Source: Apostichopus japonicus
Lineage: Eukaryota > Echinodermata > Holothuroidea > Aspidochirotida > Stichopodidae
DNA length: 64,000 nucleotides
Direction: 5' to 3'
NCBI RefSeq assembly: GCF_037975245.1
Contig: NC_092578.1
Coordinates: 13,314,321 to 13,378,320 of the forward strand
Shown: piece after piece, positions 1-11,006 of the stretch
Layout of the letters: each line of letters opens with the position of its first letter
How positions within the stretch are numbered: the stretch's first letter is position 1
Made by a program: the position numbers and the translations under genes
The notes under the pieces: model-generated
Told to the model about the DNA's origin: nothing
The model's database searches: none
What the model saw: only the letters and a program-made list of their open reading frames with translations

Positions 1-2370
1 CAGCACAAGGGCAATTGCATTTGTGACAAACCACTAAACCAGCCTATCCACCATGGGATTCTCTATCAGAACTAATACAGTTCATTTCTTCCTTCATCCA
101 TCATGCTGCCCAACCTTCATTGCCCTTGGAGTCTCAACCCCCTTCCCCCTCCTAAAATGAAGAAAGCAAAGGGAGATTAATACTGGCCCCATCCCTTGTG
201 TATGACTGGACTCTTATGTCATGGTCTTATGTCATTCAAAGGTCATCAGTATTGCAGGGGTCGTACCATACTAAGGAGACTATTTTGACCCATATTCAAG
301 AGATGCATTTTACTGTCACCTGAAATTGGTGCCCTTCCATCACTGATATAATCACTCTGATATAGTCATCTGCCTGGTCAAACATCTATTTGCAAATAAC
401 CTGGAGGGTAAGAAACTTTCTGAAAGTACCTTTAAAATATTTTACATTTGGAAGCAACTTCTTATGTCCTTCATGGTAATAAGGTCAAGAAGGTAAAGGG
501 GGGGGGGGGAAGAGGGTTATATCCAACATATTACTGCTATCATGTCATTTCAATTTGATAGATGAAGTTTCCCAGTTACATGTACCTCAGGAGTTTTGCT
601 CTCTGTTGTGTCCCTTGACAACCTCATTTGGGACTTTTAGCTGACCTGGGAACACCTCCTCTGATCCTATCTTTACCAGGGATCTTAGATTGTTATTAAA
701 GTTTTGTCATCACAGGCACATGGCAGAAAGCTATGCAGCAATTTTATGGTATTCCTAACTACATGACCCCTTAATAACAAAATGGAAATATATTTTTGTG
801 GTAAAGGCTTTTAGAAGAATATAATTACCTTTGAGGGGGGAGCTGGAGGATACTGTAGGTTGCTAACTGTCAGGTACTCCAGGGAGTAGGCGGGAGATGA
901 CAGGCAGGTTTTTAAGTGCAGAGGTATAGTCAATGCAGGAAGTACATTGTTAGTTCTGTGGCCTCTGCTGGAACGCTTCAAACCTGTGTAGTCTGATATT
1001 TATACTTCATTGTAGGAACTGTCAACTTCAAAGCAGGTTTGTCTAAGCTGTAAGGAAATTCAACGAACATAAAGGAATAGGATTGCTTATTAGTCTGAAT
1101 TGGTGAGTTTTTTTTTTGGAAGTTTAGTTCCTTAGAAGAAAGCTATATTATTGCTACTCAAATTGTACACACAAAACTCACTTTCATTGATTCATTCATT
1201 GCAAATAGTTATTACAAGATAGAGGTTGCAAAAGATGGCCAGAAAAAAAAATAATATGGATAGTAAGATGTGGGCTTAAGTTTGCCTGTCGAGCAAGTGT
1301 TAATCTAATTTTCAGTTTGTATAGGATAGTGGAAGAAAATAGTGGATGCTACTCTATGCCGGGGAAATGTCAAGGTTTGTCATATTGGTATTTGCGAATG
1401 TTTTGGTATCCAATTGTTGGAATTGACCAAGTAGGAAATAAAGAAATGTTCAAATTTGTGTAGCAGTTTTTCTTAAATAAATACTATGGGTTCTGTGTAC
1501 AAAATCTTTGCACATTATTTACACAGCAATTTTACCATTTTGCATAGCATGATATAGGATAAGAGTTCTGTTCCTTGCTAAGCCATTAAATTGTTTCAAT
1601 TTTCATATAGAATTGCTTCCGCTGAACCAGGCTTTGTGTGGGACAAACTTTAACGGTGCTTCCACTTGTCTGCAGGTGAGTGAATGCATTTCCAGAATTT
1701 CTTCAAACTCCTGACTAGGTGGGACGGATTTGAGTTCAGTTGAGAAATATAAAACATTAGTTACCTCCTTGCTCCCAAAGGGAGGATGAGCTATTGTAGA
1801 TCCTTTGCCATGAAGTTGGACCAGGGAGTTGTTATGGAAACAACTCCCTGATTGGAACATATACAGCAATGTCAGTTTCAGGGTATTCTTCAACCTTGAT
1901 GGGCAGGTACCCCAGAGTGAACCCTTGTGTCTCGCAGACCCCAGAACCAAAGGTCAAAGTAACATTACCCTATTTCACATTGGCAGAAAATGAGGTCATC
2001 CATCTATAAGCATTTAATAAGTCATAAGTCTCCTTAAAGTTTGAAATGCAAACTGCAAATGAATTATACTAAAAGTTGACAAGCAACAGAGCAAAAGATC
2101 TTAATGACCTGGATAAGCCCTTCTCCTGCACAGATCCATAAGTTTGGCACCTCTGGTGTTTTGAAAATATCCCCTCCCCGGGGCCCCTACCCCAAACAAT
2201 CAGTTACCTCCTACATTTATATCTAAACAGAGAATAATTTAGAGTGGATAGATGAATGATTCACAATGAGTGGTAATCTTCCTTGTGTTAACAATTAGTA
2301 TCAAAGGACCCACCCCCCCCCAAAAAAAAAAAAAAAAATCGGGGGAAAACGTCACAATAATTCATCACTG
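1..2370. other. Noncoding stretch, no gene seen
   Basis: I see no supportable exon here. A run of about a dozen G lies near 498. A 115-codon frame on the - strand (1603-1950) has no recognisable domain and no splice context, so I treat it as chance. A perfect hairpin at 1822-1850 is listed separately. A C-run followed by an A-run sits at about 2311-2338. Confidence 0.6.
1822..1850. repeat. Perfect 12-bp hairpin
   Basis: CAGGGAGTTGTT at 1822-1833 is followed by five loop bases and its exact reverse complement at 1839-1850. A related interrupted palindrome (CCAGGGAGTT and AATTCCCTGG arms) sits inside the TTAA MITE at about 33987-34013, so this may be a relic core of the same element family. 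Flanking sequence is not clearly alike. Confidence 0.6.
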
Positions 2371-2547
2371 TTAAAGAGGTTATGAAATGAAAAAAAAAAT
2401 CTTTATCATCGTATTCTGTACACTCGTAGCTTTCCAATGATACCCAATTTGTGTCAAACGAAGCTTGCATTCTCGAGGAATAAACGATCAAAAATTCGAG
2501 GGTAATAAAAACTTTCTAAAAATTGTTGTATTTACGGTAACACGGCG

Positions 2548-2555
2548 TGACGTCA
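2548..2555 (+). promoter_or_regulatory. Perfect CRE, left end of Kolobok-like element
   Basis: TGACGTCA lies about 160 bp upstream of the THAP-like ATG at 2707 and about 155 bp inside the left inverted repeat. It is a full palindromic CREB/ATF site. A second perfect copy (3643-3650) sits similarly far inside the right end, so the two flank the element symmetrically and could drive inward transcription from both ends. Confidence 0.5.
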
Positions 2556-2697
2556 GTCGAGGAACTCAGCTCACTTCCGAGACGCTATGTTTACATTCTT
2601 AAACGTCTGAGAACACACACCATTACACTGTTGCATTGCTCCGTAGTAATTGAGATTTGGTGTTTGGAGTTTGTTTTTACGTAAATTTATCTCGTAA

Positions 2698-2886
2698 ATG
2701 TTAAAAATGCGGAGCCGATATGTGGTATCAGGTTGCTCCACCACAAGTAAAGACGGATTTCTACTGCAAGCTTTTCCAAAAGATGACAAAATCGAAGAAT
2801 TTGAACACGACTCGCTCAAAACACTACACATACACAACGTTACAAGTGCCTGTAGGCCTATACTGTTGCCAAATTACTTTTTATGA
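2698..2886 (+). pseudogene. Decayed THAP-domain N-terminus
   Basis: The frame can start at ATG 2698 or 2707. From 2707 it reads MRSRYVVSGCSTTSKDG and later FPKD, which follows the THAP (C2CH zinc finger) layout: an N-terminal Cys pair with GCS, then K-D-G and the F-P-K-D turn. Several conserved residues are gone. One Cys of the pair before VVSGC is missing, the usual His before the FPKD turn is Gln, and the expected Trp after it is Phe. The frame then closes at 2886 without the AVPTF box, while an overlapping + frame stays open to 2992, suggesting a frameshift. THAP domains bind DNA in P-element and Kolobok transposases and in domesticated THAP proteins. It is inside TTAA-flanked inverted repeats, so transposase remnant is the likelier origin. 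Confidence 0.55.
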
Positions 2887-3284
2887 CCATAGCCTAGGCC
2901 TCCTTGATACAGCAAATGACGATTTTATTTATGGTTACCTAATATTTCGCACAAATTTTAAAGCCAGTTGGTTTAAGAACAATCAGTACTAGATCTGCAA
3001 GTTTTCTTTTGTGGTAAAACTGGCGTCGTGTTGTGATTTTACGTAACAGTTGGATGATACAATTACACTGGCTAGCCTGTTATACAACGTCTATTAGTTA
3101 GGTCTAGACCCCATGTTACCACTACTAGTACTATAGGGTTGCAATGTACAGAATGTCACATTTTCCTTGCACTGTAAGACACAAAATTCTAGAAGCTTCG
3201 CTACGAAGTTAAGTAGCAGGATCATCGACATTCGAGATAATTTAAATCATATGATGGTCTTAATAACGGTGGTTTTGTTTATGC

Positions 3285-3540
3285 TCAACTGACCAGTTTC
3301 GGTTCTGGGTCGTCCAACCGTTCTGCTCGGGGACTTCGATCGGCAGCGACGCGTCTCGGCACTGGGATCGTTTTACAATTCTTCTGCAAGGGGCTCAATT
3401 GATAGGGAAAAACACCGATATTATCTTCATCACCCTCAAAAACTATTTCCTCCTCTTCTTCCTCAAGAAAATAATTTTCGTCAAAGCTTACGAATGTCCT
3501 GAGAGATTTCCTCTGAATCGGAAGATTCGGGAGAAGACAT
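3285..3540 (-). pseudogene. Acidic reading frame with frameshift (Kolobok-like element)
   Basis: On the - strand an ATG at 3540 opens MSSPESSDSEEISQDIRKL and stops at 3481-3483. The neighbouring frame then continues as a Glu/Asp run (LEEEEEEIVFEGDEDN), a GVFPYQLSP segment and a basic tail, ending at 3285-3287. Together they look like one protein N-terminus broken by a single frameshift. A Ser/Asp-rich start, an acidic stretch and a PYQ-type motif resemble the N-termini of the P2X7-C-terminal-domain-like zinc proteins common in marine invertebrate genomes, but the diagnostic Cys-rich part is absent, so this is only a suggestion. A CRE lies about 105 bp upstream. Confidence 0.4.
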
Positions 3541-3642
3541 TTTCAATTGATGAGAAGAGTGTTGTGGTTACATGTAGTAAACTGTGTAACGCCGTATCGG
3601 TAAACAGCGGGGAGTCGGCTTTGGCTGAAATGGTTCCTTTGA

Positions 3643-3650
3643 TGACGTCA
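3643..3650 (-). promoter_or_regulatory. Perfect CRE, right end of Kolobok-like element
   Basis: TGACGTCA sits about 105 bp upstream of the - strand ATG at 3540 and mirrors the copy at 2548. Both are 150-190 bp inside their inverted repeats. Confidence 0.45.
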
Positions 3651-3839
3651 GATGAACTGCGGTGGGCAGCTTTGCTTTTTTTTACGAGTGGCAGCTCGAG
3701 AGGTCTCTGGGGAATACTTTGACAGCGAATTTCTGGCGTTTGAAGCCGTATTTACGGAAAGTTGTGCATGGATGGTGTTGTAGTAATGTATATAAACCAT
3801 TCTAAGACATGAAAATTTTTCATTTCATAACCTCTTTAA

Positions 3840-5796
3840 AAGTATGATTCTGGAGTCAGGACTCAAAACCTAATTTTGTTCAGTGTAGGGTTCACAGAAA
3901 GATGTAGTCATGTTAACTTAAAAAAAGTATTGCCAGATTGCGTAGCTAGTAATAAATTTTTGGATTCGAAATCAGTGTTTGCTGGCAATGAGATATTCAA
4001 CTCTGTGGATTGCCCTCTTGTTTACACTTCTGTTTGATCCTGAGGAAGATCCTGATAGGATCCAAATTTCAGGCTTGCTTAATTTTACATATCAACCTCA
4101 AACGTAGAGCCTACAGCTCTGTTTATACTACACTCAGAGCATGATGTAGAATCCTGCCCTCAGGTTCAATTTTAGTTTTAATCTACGACCCCATGATTTT
4201 AACCCTTGGATAGACTGTGATCAATGGAGGATCAGAAACTGCGTTCTGAGTTAGTTAACTTTGTGATGTTGTTGTTTGTAAGTGCGTAACATAATAACAG
4301 CGCTGTAAGTCACACAGGTATTGTCTTTAGTAATTTAAGGTCAGCAGAGACTATAATGTGATCTAATGATGCGTAAAAGTCTTAATGGTAGAAAAGATGA
4401 AATAGAGGTGAGATTTTGTATGGTCTTGCAAACCTTATCTATACAGGTTCAATAACATAAAGACTCTGGGAATAATTCAGTGTTCAAATATTGTTTAGCA
4501 GTTGTAAATTCCCTGAATTTTTCTCTTATTAAATACTACTGTCTTTGTGTACAAATACTACAATACATCTTTGCACTTATTTCCTTTTTATAGCACTTAT
4601 TCCATTACGACTGGACTGAACTTTCTTTGATTTGTTTACTTCTTTATAAGCATTTTGTCTTTGACATAACTGAGTACAATATGTGGTCTTTATGACTGCC
4701 TTGTTCATGATGCTCTTCAGAGTAATCCTGAAGCCTACAAAGCCAAACCCTGATTAATTCAATACTGCTTTACTGGATCTAACTATTCGGTAGAGCTGTA
4801 GATTAATTTAAAGTCATATACGGAGGTTACAATAGTGTCCTTGCTATAGTGGCCCACAAATAACTTGGAAAAGGTATACTTGTAACCTTAGCAATATGAT
4901 TAATTGATGACCTGGATGACTAGAAGAGTGTGGCATTGTAGGGACATGTGGGGGGCAGGGAGGGGGTTTAAAGGAATAGGGTAGGGAAAGGATCAGAGGT
5001 GGGAAAGGGGTGATGGTAGGGAGAAGGGTTGAGTGGGGAAGGAGCCTGTACTCTGTACAAAGAAGAGTGAGAGCCCTAGGGTTGTAATCTCTTACAGCTA
5101 ATATGTCACTTTTATGTCCTACTAATTGGCTTTTAACTTCCAATGATATTTACAGTCATTAAACTTGAACAAATTTGTGCAGTGTTTCCTCTTACTCATA
5201 GAAAAAACTATGCCAACTGGATGTTTTCTGGGGTACTATATAAACACATGCTGGGTTTGATTGAGTTAAAGGGGTACTCTCATGGAGCGCGGGCTTTACT
5301 ATGAGATATAGTTATTAACCTAATTATTCTGTGTTGGTCAAGTGCCTTCTACCTGATGTAAAATTCAGTTATGCCAAAATTAAAGAGCAGCTGGTATGTT
5401 AAAATTGAGTCGGACTGAGTTGAGAATACCTAAAAGAAACTTATCGTCTTAATTAATTGAACAGTATGTTAACATCGATACCATTGGTATATTGCTGTAC
5501 AGTATGCATGTGTGATTTGGAAGGATATCTTTTCGAATCAGTTTTCAAGATTTGCATGGTGTCCTTCCCTACCAGTGTGCAGCAGTGGTAGACCTACCTG
5601 CCACACAAAATTTGAATCTTCAGTCGATGTAGGAGAAAACACGCTAGAGATGAGATAAAACAATTGGTGTACACTCTTCTTTGATTAAGAATTTAAAAAA
5701 AATTCAAGCATGCTAAAGATTAGAGAAGTTTTCAATTGCTACATCTTGGGGGTTCTGACTCTACACATTAATTATTACCAGGCATTATATTGTTAG
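3840..5796. other. Noncoding stretch, no gene seen
   Basis: No exon-like signal is supportable. A G-rich tract lies at about 4948-5045 and makes a spurious - strand frame. At 5267 the sequence TTAAAGGGG followed by TACTCT resembles DNA-transposon ends, but no partner end was found. Confidence 0.55.
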
Positions 5797-6014
5797 TAGA
5801 TCTTCCTGCAAGCAGAAGCCTCATGGCTTATCAGAGCAGCAAGCTAACCGAAGTCAGTCTCTTAGATTCATATTTAACATCCATGATTATGAAAATTTGT
5901 CAATTGTCAACAACTCTGTATAAACTGGACGACGTACATTAATCTTGGAGTGACTCGAACTCGGGACCTTATGATTGGAAGGCACCAGCGTTATAACCAC
6001 TGAGGTAACACTCC
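5797..6014 (-). mobile_element. tRNA-derived SINE, copy 1
   Basis: Read on the - strand, the head begins GGAGTGTTACCTCAGTGG, which contains a pol III A box, and the B box AGTTCGAGTCA lies at 5951-5962. The body is shared with 17618-17846 over about 220 bp, with small indels. The tRNA-like head plus a tRNA-unrelated body defines a SINE; the source tRNA is not determined. Confidence 0.8.
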
Positions 6015-7509
6015 TTGAGGATGGTTTAGTTATACTGTTAAATGTTTCAGTGAGCAAAATGGCTCTGAGGCTGGAGCAGTCAAGTACTTCTTGAACTTTG
6101 AACATGAGTGACCATTATTTAAATTTCTAGCATATTTGAGGCACTACTGATGACTGATGAAGTAATACCTTCTGGATAATTGTTTTGGGGTTTAAGTTTC
6201 CATCAAAATTATTGCTTCTTATTTTAAAAATTCCAAACACTGCAGAAGACAGCTTCTTTAGAGAAAGATAACTCACTTTTGATTGTGTTTGCGAAGTCAA
6301 TCGAAGACCGACTTGCTTTTGACAAAGTTTTGGAAACCTGTGAAAAGTGACTCTGCAGTTGTGCATTACTATTGCACTAAGGCTAACTATGGACTCATTG
6401 CATAAGCATTAACATTGCTATTGCACTATCAACTCATTGCATAAGCATTAACATCCCCAGGAGATGGAAAGGCAAGGTATTAAACTATGGACTTGCATAG
6501 TTGCACTATGTACTTATGCACGCTTTGGCCACAATCTCTAGTTGAATGAATGAATTCCTCAACTCAATGATGTCATACTGTCACGAGTATGCTTGACGCA
6601 AGTCTAACGACTATCGTGCAGCTGGATAAATTTACTGATGAATATTCATTTGTTGTCTGTTTTGCTCATGAAGTTCGTATTAGTAACATTCGACATTCTA
6701 GTATGCTTTGTTTAATTCACTGATTGCTCCACAGGCATCAATTGAATTTGTGTAAGTCGTTGTTTAGATTACTTTGCATAAAATGCAGGTAAAGGGTTGG
6801 TATGAATAGGCCGGGTAAGCAGGTCAGGGCTTGGTATTCGTATTTGGTACTATACTTGGTGCAAAGGTGCTGGGTGCACCGCAGCAGTTACTTGTTGCAG
6901 TTGGACACGATGTCCGTTGGGCGACGTTAGCCCGCAGTACTTGGCTATTTTACTATGGTATATGTAGGGGCAACTTTAGTTCCCCGCTGATGAATTCGTG
7001 GTAGTATATCTTGTCAGATATCTTAAAGGACCTGCTGATACCTGTAAAAAAGCCGGCAACTGACCGAATTCAGGTTTTTGCCCCTGGTTATGAGGATTGA
7101 ATAAAGCTCATAGTAAAGACACACGCCACCCGAGTATATACGTTGTCCAGTTGAATCGTTTTACCATACCCGTGACACATACTATCAGCCTTAGGGGATC
7201 AAATTAACCATCCTTTCTTTTTGAAGCTACTGTAGTGTTACTTTTCTAGTTTTGTTACTTTATAGTTTTGTGCGATTTCTAAATAGTTGTTGAAACTTTT
7301 GGCCTCAGAGTGGGGCATATTGTGTATGAATAATGTATGTTTGTTTATATTGCTCTTCCATCATGCATTCAGATTACTATATCAGGGAATAATTTATCCT
7401 GTATTACATTGCAAATTACTGCTATGCAAAAAAAGGCAAATTGCAGAATATATACAAGTGAAGAGATGTGTAGCAGGTTTTATACACAGGACCTATATAG
7501 TATTTAATA
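6015..7509. other. Noncoding stretch with short repeats
   Basis: At 6107-6160 the phrase TTCTAGCATATTTG recurs as in other places of the window (about 14636, 42478, 44490, 44560, 51560), so it is part of a dispersed repeat end. A direct duplication containing CTCATTGCATAAGCATTAAC occurs twice within 6390-6452. No gene is seen. Confidence 0.5.
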
Positions 7510-7866
7510 TTAAAGGGTGTGAAGACTCGCGCACAAAGAAACGTCTAATGCCGGTAATCTGACCTATTTTCGAATGAGGTGCAACAGAAGTGTTAGACAC
7601 CACCATCGATCCCAGAAAATACACACACAGCTTGCTACTGTTGGTAATTAGACACTAGTGTACAGTCAAAACATACAGCTACGGTCAATACCCACAACAC
7701 AGTGTATGTATAGCAGCGTGGACATCTCAGGTCTAGATGAAAGATAACAAGGTATCACGTTTCTGCAGTTTGTAGCTACAAGAAGAAAACGTCATTTGCA
7801 AGCAACGGAAAGTTAACTTTTTCAGAGGGCGGCATGCAGTTTGGGGCGAGTCTTCAATGCCTTTAA
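7510..7866. mobile_element. TTAA MITE family A, copy 1
   Basis: TTAA at 7510-7513 and 7863-7866 flanks imperfect inverted repeats: AGGGTGTGAAGACTCG on the left and AGGCATTGAAGACTCG as the reverse complement of the right end. The 357-bp element matches copies at 8321-9077 and 42512-42879 along its length. There is no coding capacity. TTAA duplication suits piggyBac or Kolobok non-autonomous elements; the superfamily is unresolved. Confidence 0.8.
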
Positions 7867-8320
7867 TATTAATATTAAAGAGAAAATACATCAGAGCATT
7901 CCAAACTGCTACACAATAAAGTTGAACAGTAAATTATTCCCTAGCTGTACAAGCTGGCACGATAGTCCCACTTTAAGCACGGATTGACTGTGTACACTGA
8001 TAATTCCTCAATTAAGAGTAATAGAGCAGCATGCCTGGGAAGGGCGCTAACTATACATATTACTCATTGTATGGATCAAGGCTTCCCTGTATGACAAGGC
8101 AGTAGTGACTTCCTTATCTAGTATGTTCCCTTGATAAGAATGTCACTTTCAATTAAAAATACACTCGTCTTAACCTCGTAGATTTTGAGTCAGTCTCTGG
8201 AAGGAACGTAAAGGTCATTGTATCTCAAGTATCCCATCCACACTTACACTGTCCCTATAATGTTAGGCAACGGAACAATTAGTTCCAATCTCAGACCTAC
8301 CATGCAATCCCACAAAGAAA
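7867..8320. other. Spacer between two MITE copies
   Basis: About 450 bp separates the two family A MITEs. I see no gene or further repeat in it. Confidence 0.5.
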
Positions 8321-9077
8321 TTAAAGGGTGTGAAGACTCGCGCAAAAAGAAACGTCTAATGCCAGTAATCTGACCTAGTCTCGAATGAGGTGTAACAGAA
8401 GTGTTAGACACCACCATCGATCCCAGAAAATACACACACACAGCTTGCTACCATCAGTAATTAGACACTAGCGTACAGTCAGTACAGTGGCGGAGCGTCC
8501 ATACAGTCAGGGGGGGGCGGATGCCCCCCCTGACGGACTCAAATGGACTGCTGGCGCCCTTTTCAGCTTTTTACCACTTTTTACTTATTCGCGATTATTT
8601 ACTTTTTTTATTGCGCTCTCATCTACCTATTGACATTTGTCACATTTTGTTGGCGATGACACCTATTTATTCTTTGTTTATCTGCAAATTAGCAAGGCCA
8701 GGAATGGGTCATTTCCGGCGATCTAGGAAGTATCTTTACTCAAAAAGTTTCTGTACGCTCCGCGCCAACCTGTGGTGGCGCTACGCTTAGATAATGTCGA
8801 AAGCGCCCCTACATACCGTTCTGGCCCCACTTGACCAATACCACTAGCTACGCCACTGATTCAGTACATACAGCTGCGGTCAATACCCACAGCACAGTGT
8901 ACTAACGATACAGCGATGGACATCTCAGGTCCAGCTAAAGATAACAAGGTATTACGTTTCATTACGGTACTGTCTGCATTTTGTAGCGACATAAAAAAAA
9001 CGTCACTTGCAAGCAACGGAAAGTTAACTTTTTCAGATGGCCGCATGCGGATTGGGGCGAGTCTTCAATACCTTTAA
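8321..9077. mobile_element. TTAA MITE family A, copy 2 (split by hAT MITE)
   Basis: TTAA at 8321-8324 and 9074-9077 bounds the same inverted repeats as copy 1. The body is interrupted at 8485-8858 by a separate hAT-type insertion, after which the family A sequence resumes at once. Removing the insertion and one target duplicate leaves about 375 bp, close to the intact copies. Confidence 0.8.
8485..8858. mobile_element. hAT-type MITE nested in TTAA MITE
   Basis: The 374-bp insert has termini CAGTGGCGGAGC and (reverse complement of the right end) CAGTGGCGTAGC, a classic hAT end sequence. The flanking octamers are AGTCAGTA (8477-8484) and ATTCAGTA (8859-8866), an 8-bp target duplication with one mismatch, as expected for hAT. 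A G/C palindrome lies just inside the left end at about 8510-8530. A long frame inside (8521-8790) has no transposase features and is chance. Confidence 0.85.
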
Positions 9078-9078
9078 A

Positions 9079-9140
9079 CTGGAGATTTCCACAAGTAAAA
9101 ACCTGGAGATTTCCACAAGTAAAAACCTGGAGATAGGTGC
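9079..9140. repeat. Short tandem repeat, about 26-bp unit
   Basis: CTGGAGATTTCCACAAGTAA repeats just over two times in direct orientation, followed by a third partial start. Confidence 0.7.
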
Positions 9141-9411
9141 CTGAAACATGGAGATTTTACAAAAAAATGTTCTACAAAATCAAATAAATTATTTTGGATT
9201 TAAAATTCCAACAAGTTGTTTTATATTCAGTCAGCATGTATTTCTTGGAAGCTGATGCACGGTTGTGGAACATGAACAGTAGGTACTGTACTAGCTATGA
9301 GTATTGGCTGTCACACTGTAAAAGTGTGACTGTTGCATGGCAGGTATCAGACTATTGGTGAATTCCAGCGTGACTGATGGGACATTTGATAGAAAAGTTC
9401 AACAAAGAAAG

Positions 9412-9579
9412 TTATATTGTTGAGAAGTGGGAGGGGGCAGAAGGCTGTAAATTGCAACAGTCACTTGGGCAACCCCCAGTTGGTCCATCATTGAAGAATT
9501 GTTCACATAAGTGTGTTCCTTTTTGATAGGGAGCACTTAGAGTAGCCCTGTGACTGATGGGACATTTGCGGACCACCAT
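9412..9579 (-). CDS. Small Cys-containing frame spanning motif copy 2 (doubtful)
   Basis: From ATG at 9579 a 55-residue frame runs to TAA at 9412. It contains KCPISHR, which is the translation of the dispersed motif, and later four more Cys (HLC, GGCPSDCC). Whether it is expressed is unknown. It lies downstream of the candidate three-exon gene on the same strand, with no clear splice connection. It may be chance. Confidence 0.15.
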   Translation of the reverse strand: MVVRKCPISHRATLSAPYQKGTHLCEQFFNDGPTGGCPSDCCNLQPSAPSHFSTI

Positions 9580-9837
9580 TTTTAGGTACGTTTAGTTAAC
9601 TTGTAAGTGCTATCTCAGAATGAAAAGATTGAGTTGGGTATATACCCCTCCTGGTTGCTACTTAATGTAGCTATATCAGAGCACCACCATTGAGAGAATA
9701 TTGGCATTAGCTATTTCACACAGTGGCATTTCCCTTGTGACTGATGGGACAGAAGCTCTGTGACTGATGGGACGCTATCTCCTCCAAAATTATAGCAAAT
9801 TTTGTTTTAGCACTAACTTCAGTTTGCATCCACATAT

Positions 9838-10160
9838 GGTGCCAACTAGCATTAAACTTGGGTCATCTGGGCTCTAGCCACCCCTAGTCATCACAGGTAG
9901 GGCCCACTTGAGTTGGCCCATGGGGGTGTCGGTCCCACATTGGTTTGCCATATGAGCATCCCATAGAAGCAACTGGCATATGTAGAACAGACACAGGCCC
10001 ATGGGAAAACCTGTTCCATTCCACACTTGCTGTCTCATATAGCCCCATGAGTTTGAGTCATGGGTGTGTGATTTGTTGGGGCCTCACTGGGAAAGCTGTT
10101 TGGGCCCATATTTGGTGAGGTATGTTGCCCATGTATGGGACTCATGTCATCCCACTTCTG
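9838..10160. repeat. Degenerate GGGCCCAT/CCCATATGGG-type repeat
   Basis: Variants of GGCCCATGGG, GGGCCCAT and CCCAT...TGGG recur irregularly through this stretch, giving a locally GC-richer, palindrome-rich patch. I judge it a decayed minisatellite of the type common in marine invertebrates. Confidence 0.4.
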
Positions 10161-10690
10161 TGTATCAAGTACTGACAACTGGAAAAATGAAACACAATCC
10201 ATATGCATTTGAAACTTGCCTTTTATTTATTAATGTCAACAACAGAACGAGATGAGCCTTGAAACATGCAAACATTGATAATTAACAGGATACTAATTAT
10301 ACAACATTGATGAAGTCATTTAAGTCACATGAGCTTTTGACAATATGCTGAGCTTAACCCTGGACAGCAAAAGTACCGAGATACTTTCAACTGTGGATTA
10401 CGATCCAATCTGCCCATCATATAGTGAAAGTTTAATACAAATTTTTTGAGCCATGTTCTCCATTTTCCCCAAATTACTAAAGTGGTCAATATAACATGAG
10501 GAAAGAGCCAAAACTAATAGGCAAAGGGGCATACACATACTATAAAAAGGATCCACCTGGCCTTACCAATGATTGGATTGGACCTTACATCATTGAAGTT
10601 ACAGCCTAGTGGTTCTGTGAGAACTAATTCACTTGTGTGACGGGCACTCCTGTGGTGATACTGCCAACCAGGAGTGTGGTGTACAGTGCT

Positions 10691-10842
10691 TCAGGTCCCT
10701 TTTTCCTCTGATAGACCCACCAGTTCCTTCAACTCGGCCTCATCGTTCTGTGATCCAAGAACATTGCATTCCTCAAATTTTGGACAGAAGGGCCTGTATG
10801 CAGTGATCCAGCCCTCTCCACAAACCTCTGTGCATGCCACTG
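10691..10842 (-). CDS. Candidate 3' exon of small - strand gene
   Basis: An acceptor (CTACAG ending at 10843) opens a frame reading VACTEVCGEGWITAYRPF, then a further Cys pair (CPKFEEC) and an acidic tail ending EEKGT and TGA at 10691-10693. Codon use and residue mix look protein-like. Entry phase (two bases then GTG) fits the proposed upstream exon at 10924-11006, which ends with one leftover base, across an 81-bp intron. The four spaced Cys suggest a small metal-binding or disulfide fold, but I do not recognise a family. Confidence 0.4.
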
Positions 10843-10923
10843 CTGTAGATGATAATAGTTGTTATGTCATTCCTTTTTAGGAAATTAGGTATGAATGGAA
10901 CGATACTATTCTTGTACTATTAC

Positions 10924-11006
10924 TTTTAGGCATTGCAAACTGTACAATATAGGCTATACTATCTGAACCATATACTGTGACTGATGGGACAGTAAAATCC
11001 AAAGAC
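10924..11006 (-). CDS. Candidate middle exon of small - strand gene
   Basis: An acceptor (ATGTCAG ending at 11007) and a donor (AAAA then GTAATA at 10923) bound 83 bp. Entered in the phase left by the 5' exon, the frame is open: SLDFTVPSVTVYGSDSIAY, then IVQFAMPK. It contains one copy of the dispersed motif, translated as VPSVT. Phase agreement on both sides is the main support; splice-site quality is average. Confidence 0.3.

Larger units (their letters stand above)
2371..3839. mobile_element. Kolobok-like DNA transposon, internally decayed
   Basis: TTAA at 2371-2374 and 3836-3839 flank perfect 20-bp terminal inverted repeats (AGAGGTTATGAAATGAAAAA at 2375-2394, its reverse complement at 3816-3835). 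TTAA target duplication plus a THAP-type zinc finger is the hallmark of the Kolobok superfamily; piggyBac also uses TTAA but lacks THAP. Inside are a decayed THAP exon on + near the left end and a decayed acidic frame on - near the right end, each behind a perfect CRE. There is no catalytic DDE core, so the copy cannot encode its own transposase. The superfamily call is an inference from TSD plus THAP. Confidence 0.75.

Noticed and set aside
1603-1950. A 115-codon frame on the - strand
   Set aside because: No recognisable domain; part of it is the translation of the perfect hairpin at 1822-1850.
5797-6014. A tRNA gene from A and B boxes
   Set aside because: The head is fused to a repeated tRNA-unrelated body shared with 17618-17846, so it is a SINE rather than a functional tRNA gene; the same holds for 29931.
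8521-8790. An 89-codon frame as a possible transposase
   Set aside because: It lies within a 374-bp hAT MITE and lacks any hAT transposase motif.
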